Source: CAZAIO01 sp964485235
GTDB lineage: Bacteria > Chloroflexota > Dehalococcoidia > GIF9 > UBA5629
Direction of reading: 5' to 3'
DNA: 21,712 nucleotides
Assembly (NCBI GenBank): GCA_964485235.1
Contig: CAZAIO010000037.1
Span: forward strand, 1 to 21,712
This document shows positions 1-7,100 of this stretch, in pieces (the stretch's first letter is position 1; each line of letters begins with the position of its first letter). A model generated the notes under the pieces. The model worked only from the letters and a program-made list of their open reading frames with translations. It was not told where the DNA came from and made no database searches. The position numbers were made by a program, and so were the translations under genes.

Positions 1-244
1 TGAACAAACGTATCTCGCCAGGCGGTATATCTGCCATCATCACATCGATAACAAGAAGACGGGTGACGCCATCAAGATGTCCGAGCAGATCAAACCCGCC
101 GACACCGCCTTCCTCGATTTTCACATTGCCGGGTAGTCCCATCTGTTTCAACCTTCTTGCGACATGAACTCCAAATCCTTCATCGCCCAGGAGAACATTG
201 CCGACGCCCATAATAAGAGTTGTCCCGTTATTACGATGTTCCAT
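1..244 (-). CDS. hyaD: [NiFe] hydrogenase maturation protease, C-terminus cut by window edge
   Basis: The first 81 residues of a peptidase family M52 protein (HyaD/HybD/HupD type) are visible; the rest lies beyond base 1. The start, MEHRNNGTTLIMGVGNVLL, carries the family signature GxGNxLLxDEGxG, with the nickel-contacting Glu at residue 22 (GDEG) and the second acidic ligand at Asp67 in VIDVM. In this family the enzyme senses nickel in the large-subunit active site and then removes the C-terminal tail after the DPCxxCxxH motif. The gene starts 9 nt after the cytochrome b stop and is the fourth gene of the hydrogenase operon, so its substrate is almost certainly the large subunit encoded at 891-2477. 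The ATG at 244 was chosen because the family normally starts a few residues before the glycine-rich motif. Confidence 0.9.
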   Translation of the reverse strand, partial: MEHRNNGTTLIMGVGNVLLGDEGFGVHVARRLKQMGLPGNVKIEEGGVGGFDLLGHLDGVTRLLVIDVMMADIPPGEIRLF

Positions 245-253
245 TTCCGGATT

Positions 254-880
254 TTATTCCTTCACTATTTCCGTACCAGTTTCATCGTCACTGAGCAAAT
301 GCATTTCCTTCATTTCTCCGAATGTCTCCCGCAAACCGAGATAGACATGAATAATCAGGAACATAATAAATAACCAGCAAACAATGTAGTGCGCAATTCT
401 AACCTGGATTGAATTAAAGAACAGGTCATAATTAAACCAGCTCAGAGCACCGTTAGGATAAAGAATTGCAAACCCGGAGATTATTTGAAATACGATAAGG
501 ATAAAGACAAGACTGTACGTGATCATTTGCAAAGGGTTATACTTTTTCTTTATTTCCACCTCTTTGCCTATGTATGCATAATAGTTGATTGTTTTAGGTA
601 ATAAAGCCCAATCGGAGGCAGTGGGAAAGAATGAACGCCAGTCCTTTTTGCTTCCGATAAACATACCCAGAACACGAGTGATTGTGGCAATAATCAATAC
701 TCCTGCAGCGAAAAAATGCACACCGCGAACAAGTGTCATAAAGAAACCGCTCCCACCCACAAACGGGCGGTGAATATAGAAACCGGTAAGTATTAAAAAG
801 ACGATCGAAAGCATGATAGCCATATGGAGAATACGGAACCGTAATGGATGTCGAGATGCTTCTGCATTTTTACTTTCCAT
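254..880 (-). CDS. hyaC: Hydrogenase-associated diheme cytochrome b subunit
   Basis: A 208-residue integral membrane protein of the HyaC/HupC/Ni-hydrogenase cytochrome b family. I see four hydrophobic segments, at roughly residues 17-36, 55-75, 118-140 and 162-182. Histidines suited as axial heme b ligands lie at 19 (RILHM), 55 (RGVHFF), 164 (RIAHY) and 178 (LIIHVY). In known systems this subunit anchors the hydrogenase dimer on the outer face of the cytoplasmic membrane and passes electrons from the small-subunit Fe-S chain to quinone. It lies 10 nt downstream of the large-subunit stop and just before the maturation protease, the standard operon order. Length is close to the usual 210-240 residues, with a short acidic tail. 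No truncation is visible. Confidence 0.92.
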   Translation of the reverse strand: MESKNAEASRHPLRFRILHMAIMLSIVFLILTGFYIHRPFVGGSGFFMTLVRGVHFFAAGVLIIATITRVLGMFIGSKKDWRSFFPTASDWALLPKTINYYAYIGKEVEIKKKYNPLQMITYSLVFILIVFQIISGFAILYPNGALSWFNYDLFFNSIQVRIAHYIVCWLFIMFLIIHVYLGLRETFGEMKEMHLLSDDETGTEIVKE

Positions 881-890
881 AGTATACCCC

Positions 891-2477
891 CTACGTTACC
901 TTATAGATTTTAATATCGTTTGTTTCCGGGTCTATCAGGTGAATGGCACATGCCAGGCAGGGATCGAATGACCGGATAACCCGGACTATATTGATCGGAT
1001 TATTCACATCGGGCACCGGTACTCCGATCAGCGATTGTTCATAAGGACCTTTCAGTCCTTTCTCGTCTCTCGGCGAACCATTCCATGTTGATGGTACAAC
1101 AAGTTGATAGTTATTAACCCTGTGGTTCCTGATTTCCACCCAGTGTCCCAGGGCACCTCGCGGTGCATCCCATACCCCCATGCCCTGCGATGATTTCGGT
1201 ACCGGTTTGTCATTCATGCCGACAAGTGGACCTGCAGTGGCAAGCTGAATCAGACGGTCTATCCAGGCAAGTCCTGCTTCACCGACCATTTTCGACTCGA
1301 CTGCACGGCAGAAATGTCGTGCTACCGCACCCGGTTTGGCACCCTTTTTCACCAGATCCAGTAATGCGGGATACTGATTTATCAGACCGCGGGAAAGCGG
1401 CCCGACTTCCATAGGTTTCGTACTATAGCGAGGTGCCTTCAGGAATGAATAGCCATCCGTTTTATCCGGGTTCGGTTTGGTTATTCCTATACTGGGGTGC
1501 AGACTTTCAATACCCGGCGGATAGTCGTACCAGGAATGTGCCACAGCCTCGGTGATCTGCCCATAATCCACATTATTGATCGAACCGAGGTCGCCATCTA
1601 CAATGGCCCCGCCTTTGAAAAGAGGATTACTCCCTCCTGTTGAGAAGTCGGCAGGGCTTTTGGGTTGTTCCTGGGAAAACATGGGGTAACAAAGATAGTT
1701 CCCTTCCGTGCCACCCAGTCCCATCTCTAATAGAGGCATAAGAGGACCTGTACCGACAGCAACAACATCAGGATAATAAATATTGTTCACAAACTGCACC
1801 TGTTCTTCCCATAAAGCGCGAAATTCAAGTAACTCCTCGCGAGAAGGTGTCGCCGTACAACCACCTGCAATAATTGCATTGGGATGGGGCTGAATCCCGC
1901 ATATGAAAGCCAGCATTTTCTGCGATTTTGCTTTCATTTCTATTGATTTTATGTAATGCGAGACCAGGGTAGTCACTATTTCCGGGTCATTCACAGAAAA
2001 CTCGTCCGGCTTATAGCGCGGTGTAAAGGGGGACGTATCATTCTTTTCAGCAAGAGCCTTAATTTTATCCCTTACAGCAACAAGTCCGGGGTCGACGCCT
2101 TTATATTGTAATACTGCAAGTATATCCAGATAATCGAGCGCTGACAGCACATAAAAATGGATATAGTGATCATGCATATACATGCCCGCACAGAAAAGAT
2201 TTCGCATTAGTCTGCCCGCTTCGGTAATCTCTATACCTAAAGCCTGGTCAACTGCCTGTGCCGAAGCAATTGCATGTACTCCTTCGCAAACGCCGCACAC
2301 CCTGCTGGTAACGTAAGGAGCATCCCGCGGGTCTTTATCGCGGAGCAGTATCTCCCAACCGCGAAACATTGTACCCGCAGACCATGCATCTGTTACTTTA
2401 CCGCCTTCAACTTCCACCTCGATTCTAAGATGACCTTCGATTCTGGTGATCGGATCGATAACAATACGTTCTGCCAT
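891..2477 (-). CDS. hyaB: [NiFe] hydrogenase large (catalytic) subunit, group 1
   Basis: A 528-residue catalytic subunit. The N-terminal active-site motif is RVCGVCEGVH (Cys61, Cys64, His68). The C-terminal motif is DPCLACAIH (Cys507, Cys510, His513). These four cysteines hold the Ni-Fe(CN)2CO centre. The 15 residues after His513 are the tail removed by the maturation protease encoded two genes downstream, so the gene encodes a full precursor. The start MAERIVIDPITRIEGHLRIE is the classic N-terminus of membrane-bound uptake hydrogenases. The start follows the small-subunit stop by 3 nt, with the Shine-Dalgarno AAAGGAGGT inside the end of the upstream gene, suggesting translational coupling. 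The pairing with a Tat-signal small subunit and cytochrome b points to respiratory H2 uptake at the outside of the membrane. Confidence 0.97.
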   Translation of the reverse strand: MAERIVIDPITRIEGHLRIEVEVEGGKVTDAWSAGTMFRGWEILLRDKDPRDAPYVTSRVCGVCEGVHAIASAQAVDQALGIEITEAGRLMRNLFCAGMYMHDHYIHFYVLSALDYLDILAVLQYKGVDPGLVAVRDKIKALAEKNDTSPFTPRYKPDEFSVNDPEIVTTLVSHYIKSIEMKAKSQKMLAFICGIQPHPNAIIAGGCTATPSREELLEFRALWEEQVQFVNNIYYPDVVAVGTGPLMPLLEMGLGGTEGNYLCYPMFSQEQPKSPADFSTGGSNPLFKGGAIVDGDLGSINNVDYGQITEAVAHSWYDYPPGIESLHPSIGITKPNPDKTDGYSFLKAPRYSTKPMEVGPLSRGLINQYPALLDLVKKGAKPGAVARHFCRAVESKMVGEAGLAWIDRLIQLATAGPLVGMNDKPVPKSSQGMGVWDAPRGALGHWVEIRNHRVNNYQLVVPSTWNGSPRDEKGLKGPYEQSLIGVPVPDVNNPINIVRVIRSFDPCLACAIHLIDPETNDIKIYKVT

Positions 2478-2480
2478 GGC

Positions 2481-3602
2481 TTAGACCTCCTTTTTCTCTG
2501 CGATTTTCTCGTTATCGCCGCTCCCGTCATCTTTCCACCGTCCTGCCATACGACTCACTGTCATATCTAATGCGGCGCCGGCCGCTGTAAGTCCGCCGAC
2601 AGTTGCCATTATTTTATCGATATCCACTCTTCCCAGTCCCGGCAGATTTACTTCAAACTGGCGCTCATATAGCGGACTGAACGACTCGTAAAATTCAGGT
2701 TCAGAACAACCGACGCAGGGGACATTTGCTTTAATACAATAGTTCGTTCGACCATTCCAGAGCCGTTTCCAGCAGTCCTGATTAGCCCAGGGCCCGCGAC
2801 ATCCCTTCAAATAAAGGCACCATCCCTGCTGTTCCGGATTTCCCCAATCGGTCAGGAATTCGCCCGCTTCGAAATGCCCCCTTCGCTCGCAATTCTCATG
2901 CTGGTTATATCCATAGAATGCAAGGGGTCGCTGGAACTTATCCAGAGGGGGCACTGTTCCGAAGGTTAAATAATGTATTATCACGGCAACCAGACGTTCA
3001 GGATGTAACGGACATGTAGGAAGATTGATCACCGGTTTATTCATTACAACATCATCATAGTAGTGGTGTTTACGGGTGCCCCTGTATAACAAACCGACGG
3101 CATCCGTAGGGCCGGAACGGGGTATTCCGCCGTACGTTGCGCAGGAGCCTACGCAAATGATTGCCGCAGCATTCTTGGTACATTCGCGGACAATATCCTT
3201 AAAAGGTTTGCCGCCAATAGTGCAGTACTTTCCTCCGTCGGCAAGAGGAATTGATCCCTCGATAACCAGTACATAACCGCCTTCGTCTACTGTTTTTGTC
3301 AGCGCTTCTTCTGCCTGATACCCCGATGCAGCCATTGCCGTCTCGTGGTAACGAAGAGAAATCGTATCGAGGAGTATGGATGCGGCAGTTGGTTCCAAAC
3401 TATTCAAGAAAGACTCCGTACAACCGGCACAATCCTGCCCCTCCAACCAAATCACCGCCGGTTTTCCCAGAGACTCCTCTAAAGCCTTCGCAACTTTGGG
3501 AGTAAGCGCCTGGTTTAATGCGAGAAATGCGAGTGCAGTGCTTGCCAGCTTGATGAAATCACGACGTGTCAATTCCGGAGTTCTCAATTCAAAGATGTCC
3601 AT
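2481..3602 (-). CDS. hyaA: [NiFe] hydrogenase small subunit with Tat signal
   Basis: A 373-residue Fe-S subunit. The N-terminus has a twin-arginine signal (TRRDFIK, Arg13-Arg14) followed by a hydrophobic stretch, so the folded dimer is exported by Tat. Likely proximal 4Fe-4S ligands are Cys58, Cys61, Cys154 and Cys197. A distal cluster is suggested by His235, Cys238, Cys262 and Cys268, and a medial 3Fe-4S by Cys277 to Cys299. The proximal motif is CAGCTES, with no extra cysteine next to Cys61 or five residues after Cys154, so it lacks the six-cysteine proximal cluster of oxygen-tolerant enzymes. The C-terminus has only a weak hydrophobic run (about residues 333-350) and ends in a charged tail, so a C-terminal membrane anchor is doubtful. 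A strong Shine-Dalgarno (AAAGGAGGTGG) sits just before the ATG. Confidence 0.96.
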   Translation of the reverse strand: MDIFELRTPELTRRDFIKLASTALAFLALNQALTPKVAKALEESLGKPAVIWLEGQDCAGCTESFLNSLEPTAASILLDTISLRYHETAMAASGYQAEEALTKTVDEGGYVLVIEGSIPLADGGKYCTIGGKPFKDIVRECTKNAAAIICVGSCATYGGIPRSGPTDAVGLLYRGTRKHHYYDDVVMNKPVINLPTCPLHPERLVAVIIHYLTFGTVPPLDKFQRPLAFYGYNQHENCERRGHFEAGEFLTDWGNPEQQGWCLYLKGCRGPWANQDCWKRLWNGRTNYCIKANVPCVGCSEPEFYESFSPLYERQFEVNLPGLGRVDIDKIMATVGGLTAAGAALDMTVSRMAGRWKDDGSGDNEKIAEKKEV

Positions 3603-4159
3603 GCCACCTCCTTTTCGTTAATGTGCTCAAACTGATACTCAATATGGCGGACAATATATTAGCGTGGAAAAATATCACCGCCGGAAATAAATAAAATTTG
3701 TTGCTCTACTTTTAACCGATTTCAATCATTACCATAGAGCACTAATATTATCCTATCGCGCCCTGTGGTAAATTTCAAGACCGGTTCGTCAATCGACAGA
3801 CAGCTAGCCAGGCATTTCCCACCTCCTTCTTTGTAGACCAACACGTGTCAACGAGAATGAATTCAAGTTCGCCACGTACGACACATAAGACCTAAATGCG
3901 AATTACCTATTATATGACCAACAAATATTTTTGTATGCTATTCCACATACAGCTGTACAATTACAACTGTTTTATAACAAATAACACACAGACTAACTAT
4001 TCGATCGGGTTAATAAATATAATTGCTTCCGATGTGCCTTACCGTATGTTCTCCTGTCTCTCTATCCGGGAAAACAACCGGCAAGGCTTTATAATATAGC
4101 TATTAAAATTATAGCAAACCTGCTTTCCAGTTTACAAACCGTCGAAATTCTATATAGAA
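3603..4159. other. Hydrogenase leader region without a supported gene
   Basis: I find no credible coding sequence in these 557 bases. Read on the minus strand it is the upstream region of the hydrogenase operon. It holds an isolated strong Shine-Dalgarno followed by ATG CCT GGC TAG (3804-3828), so translation there would make only three residues. A TAATAT -10-like hexamer near 3745 has no convincing -35. A perfect 12-nt palindrome, TTCTATATAGAA (4148-4159), abuts the structured element that begins at 4160. The plus-strand open frame at 3896-4099 has no ribosome binding site and a low-complexity composition, so I do not call it. Confidence 0.5.
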
Positions 4160-4263
4160 GCTACCCGGAAAGGGCTACCGATATAGAAGGCGATAACTGC
4201 ATGGAACCAAGTCGGAGAGAAGGCCCCACAATCACTCCATATCGGTAACCCCATCCGGGTAGC
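4160..4263. other. 104-nt imperfect inverted-repeat element (structured RNA or MITE-like)
   Basis: The two ends are inverted repeats over about 25 nt. GCTACCCGGA (4160-4169) pairs with TCCGGGTAGC (4254-4263), GGG (4172-4174) with CCC (4249-4251), and ACCGATAT (4177-4184) with ATATCGGT (4239-4246). They are separated only by two symmetric 2x2 mismatches. The 54-nt centre can form a further GGAG/CTCC hairpin (4214-4217 with 4235-4238). The four bases AGAA flank both ends (4156-4159 and 4264-4267), which would suit a target duplication of a tiny non-autonomous mobile element, though 4 bp can occur by chance. No U-tract follows on either strand, so it is not a simple terminator. Read on the minus strand it would lie in the hydrogenase leader just beyond the terminator at 4286. 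Confidence 0.6.
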
Positions 4264-4285
4264 AGAAATTCGCTTCCCCCTAATT

Positions 4286-4313
4286 AAAAAAAAACACATC
4301 TCAAAGGAGATGC
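4286..4313 (-). terminator. Intrinsic terminator on the minus strand
   Basis: On the minus strand the stem CATCTC/GAGATG (4312-4307 with 4302-4297, loop CTTT) is extended by a G-U pair (4313 with 4296) and is followed, after one G, by nine consecutive T (4294-4286). On the plus strand the wobble becomes a C-A mismatch and there is an A-run rather than a T-run, so only minus-strand termination is sensible. The 5' arm can instead pair with an upstream segment, as described under the structured RNA. Confidence 0.7.
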
Positions 4314-4451
4314 ATATAAAAAATACAACCCACACTCTCCTTTCCAATAACAAGTGGCACCAACATTTCTATTAGAACCTTCCGGCCATTCCTCATAGGC
4401 TATGCCCTTAGAGGAAATAGCTCGGAGAGCGCTTATTAATTTGTTAATTAG
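4286..4451 (-). ncRNA. Candidate structured leader or small RNA with terminator/antiterminator switch
   Basis: Seen in sequence, reading the minus strand. A closing stem joins 4432-4424 (GCGCTCTCC) to 4340-4332 (GGAGAGTGT), 9 bp including two G-U pairs that are mismatches on the plus strand. It encloses a hairpin TTCCTC/GAGGAA with inner GGC-ATA-GCC (about 4416-4389) and a second arm TGGC/GCCA that holds TTCT/AGAA. An intrinsic terminator follows. The segment AAAGGAGA (4343-4336), part of which is the 3' strand of the closing stem, is perfectly complementary to TCTCCTTT (4310-4303), the 5' arm and loop of the terminator. So closing stem plus terminator, or antiterminator, can form, but not both. 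This is the layout of a transcriptional riboswitch or attenuator. A strong promoter lies upstream. I do not recognise the class. The next genes downstream are the hydrogenase operon, about 680 nt away; a free small RNA ending at the terminator is equally possible. Confidence 0.55.
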
Positions 4452-4457
4452 CTTATC

Positions 4458-4486
4458 AGTATATCACAGTTTTTTTTAAACAACAA
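4458..4486 (-). promoter_or_regulatory. Sigma70-type promoter for the minus-strand structured RNA
   Basis: On the minus strand: -35 TTGTTG (4486-4481), a 17-bp spacer containing eight A, and -10 TATACT (4463-4458) preceded by TG one base upstream (extended -10). Predicted transcription start is near 4451, about 20 nt before the closing stem of the structured RNA. Hexamer match, spacing and extended -10 together make this the best promoter in the window. Confidence 0.6.
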
Positions 4487-4663
4487 TCATTGTATCATAT
4501 GATTTATAACAAATAGTGCATTATATAAATATACATTTATTTAACGTTTATTGCTAACTTACATTATACATATTTAAAAATATACGGTATATTTTAATTT
4601 AGTAGAGCGTATTCCAGACACATAATTTCGATAATAATCAGCAAACTTGAAAGGAAAATGACT

Positions 4664-4828
4664 ATGGCTAAAACAGTGATAGCTCTCGATGAACAGCAGG
4701 TAACACGACTGGAACAGGTACTCATCGACAGGGATATAGAAGGGGCCTGGGAACTTTTATCCGAAATAAGAGAGAAAGTAAGTTCAACCAGGGATACCCG
4801 TTGCGGCATAGAGAAGTTAAGAAAATAA
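4664..4828 (+). CDS. Hypothetical 54-residue protein
   Basis: The open frame starts MAKTVIALDEQQVTRLEQVL and ends EKLRK. A Shine-Dalgarno-like AAAGGA lies 8 nt before the ATG at 4664; an in-frame ATG at 4658 is too close to it. The composition is that of a real small soluble protein: a short beta-like start followed by two charged amphipathic helices, one cysteine (residue 47), no membrane segment. It stands alone between the structured RNA and the Crp-family regulator. I do not recognise a family with certainty, and no function can be assigned. The weak hairpin AGCG/CGCT followed by five T at 4965-4981 could end its transcript. The longer minus-strand frame over the same bases looks like its shadow. 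Confidence 0.55.
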   Translation: MAKTVIALDEQQVTRLEQVLIDRDIEGAWELLSEIREKVSSTRDTRCGIEKLRK

Positions 4829-5213
4829 CGATTTATAATAACAGGGGATTTCCCGATCGCTATTGCCTGCACACCGTATAAATTGCCCTATCTGAACACC
4901 GGTATCATAAAAATATTGTAACAAATACACAATAACTGCAAGCCCTATTCTGCCTATTCCTGATAGCGGGGCACGCTTTTTAGCAACGGTCTGCTATTTT
5001 GCAAGTAAAATATCTATCTTATGGTTCTGTCTGTTTGCGTATTATAGTTGTATATGCTGATATAACAGGTATAAATACCTATAGAGCAAGCATCAGAAAA
5101 ACACCATGTTCTAAAAATGAATAGTACTTTAAAATAGTTAGAGATAAGCGGGTAAAAATAAAAAAACGATTACGTATAGAAATTTGATCCTTACTGTAAT
5201 TCAGGATTGAGAA
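4829..5213. other. Intergenic region upstream of the Crp-family regulator
   Basis: No coding sequence supported. It contains an ATTGT-N9-ACAAT inverted repeat (4915-4933) that could be an operator, a weak terminator-like hairpin (4965-4981), and a possible promoter for the regulator gene: TTGTAT (5048-5053), 16-bp spacer, TATAAA (5070-5075). None of these is certain. Confidence 0.4.
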
Positions 5214-5927
5214 ATGGTTACCAAACTGGAATTTATGATGAGTATCCCGCACTTCTGGGATTTAGCCCCCGGTGAGCTGGATTCGGTGAGCAGGCTTTTT
5301 TTCAAGAAAACTGCTGCACGTGGCGAGATGATACGCGATAGCGAAAATTCTGAAATAGCACTTTATTTCGTTGCTTCAGGCACGGTTAAGATCTATACAA
5401 CATCTACGGATGGGAAAGAACAAATCCTGAGGCTCCTGGGCCCCGGAGGATCATTTAATAATATTATTATTTCCTACGATCAACCAAAGCCCGCCAACGC
5501 TCAGGCGCTGGAACCATCCATTCTCTACGGGATACGAAAAAGCAACCTGGAAACTCTTATACTCAATTATCCAAAAGTTGGTATGCATATTATAAAAACC
5601 CTGACCAACTGGACACAGCATCTTATCTCGCTCATAGAAGACCTGTCTTTCAAACAGGTAGTCGGCAGATTGGCGCGGATTATCATCGAATATACAAAAG
5701 AAACGACAGGTGAACGCCTGTACCTTACTCAACAGGAAATGGCATCCATGATGGGCTGCACCCGGGAAGTAGCGGGGCGATCACTTAAAGTACTTGAAGA
5801 ACAGAAGTTAATTAAACTGGACCACCATCGAATTATGATCCTGGATGTGGAAGGTCTCAAACAAATAATGGACTCCGGCACCTTAAACAACCGCAAAGAG
5901 CCGCTGGAATATGCGACAGTCCTTTAG
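5214..5927 (+). CDS. Crp/Fnr-family transcriptional regulator
   Basis: A 237-residue protein with an N-terminal cyclic-nucleotide-binding-type beta-roll (about residues 14-125; GTVKIY, DGKEQILRLLGPGGSF), a long dimerisation helix (about 120-145) and a C-terminal winged helix (about 147-215). The recognition region is LTQQEMASMMGCTREVAGRSL (shown in part; residues 171-191), typical of Crp/Fnr proteins. The only cysteine is Cys182, inside the helix-turn-helix, so the Fe-S cluster cysteines of true FNR are absent; the cysteine/histidine heme ligands of CooA are also not evident. The effector is unknown. Its place between the hydrogenase leader and the redox-stress run suggests it controls one or both, and repeated TGTGA-type half-sites lie before the second diiron gene. 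Start 5214 has only a weak Shine-Dalgarno; ATG at 5235 or 5238 is an alternative. Confidence 0.9.
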   Translation: MVTKLEFMMSIPHFWDLAPGELDSVSRLFFKKTAARGEMIRDSENSEIALYFVASGTVKIYTTSTDGKEQILRLLGPGGSFNNIIISYDQPKPANAQALEPSILYGIRKSNLETLILNYPKVGMHIIKTLTNWTQHLISLIEDLSFKQVVGRLARIIIEYTKETTGERLYLTQQEMASMMGCTREVAGRSLKVLEEQKLIKLDHHRIMILDVEGLKQIMDSGTLNNRKEPLEYATVL

Positions 5928-6456
5928 CAGAGGACTATTGCTTAACATCCCAAATATATCAACAATCCGTTCATCTACCGGAAATTATCAGACCGGACTG
6001 CACGTATAAACCGATATACTATAATAAATTTTGATAGTCTATTTTTATATTACTACTGTATAAAGATTGATGTAAAAGAGATATCCCTGAGCAATCTGAG
6101 CCGGGTGCCTGTGAGTGCCCCATAGTTTCATCATTCCACGAGATCGGCGGATAAAGGGAGTGAAACCGAGTTTCTCAGCACTCTCGCATAGCACAACCTG
6201 TCAACCGATTGAAAAGTGATCTACCGGTAAAAATGCTTTATTGCTTTTATCCACTTGTATACATATATAAAAATAGCTATTATAAGTATAGATAAATATT
6301 CGTGTCCGCCGAAGCCATAAGATATACGTGATAAATATAAAGTGTATCTGTTATTTATTTTTCTGACAGTAAAACGGCAAAATCCGGTAAAATACTATCG
6401 TCGGGAAGGAAATATTATAGAAAGCACACCTTGATAAATCAGCGAGGAGGTCAGAA
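5928..6456. other. Long leader/intergenic region with hairpins
   Basis: No coding sequence supported over 529 bases. It includes a promoter candidate at 6255-6283 and a GC-richer, hairpin-forming patch at about 6085-6185. One hairpin is GGGTGC/GTGCCC (6103-6108 with 6115-6120, two wobbles). Another is a 7-bp stem GGGAGTG/CACTCTC (6156-6162 with 6179-6185, one wobble) stacked on AAAC/GTTT (6163-6166 with 6170-6173) across a 5-nt CTCAG bulge. That bulge is complementary to CTGAG, which occurs twice upstream (6087-6091, 6096-6100). No U-tract follows, so this is not an ordinary terminator. Confidence 0.45.
6255..6283 (+). promoter_or_regulatory. Sigma70-type promoter candidate for the redox-stress gene run
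   Basis: TTGTAT (6255-6260), exactly 17 bp spacer, TATTAT (6278-6283), about 175 bases before the first diiron gene. The surroundings are very AT-rich, which raises the chance of a random match. Confidence 0.4.
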
Positions 6457-6960
6457 ATGGGAGTCTTTTTCTCCGGCAGCGAGATGCTGGAAATAGCTAT
6501 GGAGATTGAGAATAGCGGTATCAGGTATTATGATACACTCGCCGAACGGGCACAAAACAAGGAAATCAGTGCCCGGTTCAAGTACCTCTCGGGTGAAGAA
6601 AAGAAACATCTTGATATATTAAAGGATATGGTAAATTCGGCCGGAAAATATCAGCCTCCTGAATCATATCCCGGAGAATATATGCTTTATCTGAAATCAC
6701 TTGTCGATAATGCCGTATTCAAGGATGCCGGAGACGCGCAACACAAAGCACAAAGAGCATCTTCCGCCAGCGAAGCAATAGATATAGGAATCCAGGCGGA
6801 AAAGGACTCAATACTCTTTTATACGGAAATGGAAAAAATGGTCAGTAAATCGGACCGGAGTACAGTAATGAATATTCTCCGGATGGAAAAAGACCATTTA
6901 CGGCAATTGTGTGAATTAAAGACAATGATAGGCGAAAACGGAGGACCTGCATGGCAATGA
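6457..6960 (+). CDS. Rubrerythrin-like (erythrin) diiron protein
   Basis: A 167-residue ferritin-like four-helix protein. The diiron ligands appear in both halves with regular spacing: Glu18 seven residues before Tyr25, ExxH at 48-51 (EKKH), Glu115 seven residues before Tyr122, and ExxH at 144-147 (EKDH). There is no rubredoxin CxxC pair, so it is an erythrin-type domain and not a full rubrerythrin. In this family the diiron site reduces hydrogen peroxide or O2 using electrons from rubredoxin; a rubredoxin domain is encoded at 9807-10490. A clear Shine-Dalgarno (GAGGAGGT) precedes the ATG. It heads the co-directional run of redox-stress genes. The substrate is inferred, not shown. Confidence 0.85.
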   Translation: MGVFFSGSEMLEIAMEIENSGIRYYDTLAERAQNKEISARFKYLSGEEKKHLDILKDMVNSAGKYQPPESYPGEYMLYLKSLVDNAVFKDAGDAQHKAQRASSASEAIDIGIQAEKDSILFYTEMEKMVSKSDRSTVMNILRMEKDHLRQLCELKTMIGENGGPAWQ

Positions 6961-7100
6961 AAGCAATATCATTGTATTTAACACGGTTATAGAACAACCT
7001 TTATGAAAAACCGCAGCGGTCCGGCATACCGGAAATTTGGCCAGACATTCATAAATAAGCTTTATTCTATAACCTTAGTCACATACTTATTATTATTTTT

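Noticed and set aside
3896..4099. 67-residue plus-strand open frame
   Set aside because: No ribosome site, low-complexity AT-driven composition, no recognisable domain.
4150..4353. 67-residue minus-strand open frame
   Set aside because: It runs straight through the terminator and the 104-nt inverted repeat; composition follows the T-runs and not protein selection.
4286..4451. 6S RNA or SRP RNA as identity of the minus-strand structured RNA
   Set aside because: Length is similar to 6S, but the closing stem is short and opens into branched arms and not a rod with a central bubble; the SRP GGAA-tetraloop motif is missing.
5214..5927. True FNR or CooA identity for the regulator
   Set aside because: No N-terminal cysteine cluster for Fe-S and no recognisable heme ligands; only the general Crp/Fnr family is supported.
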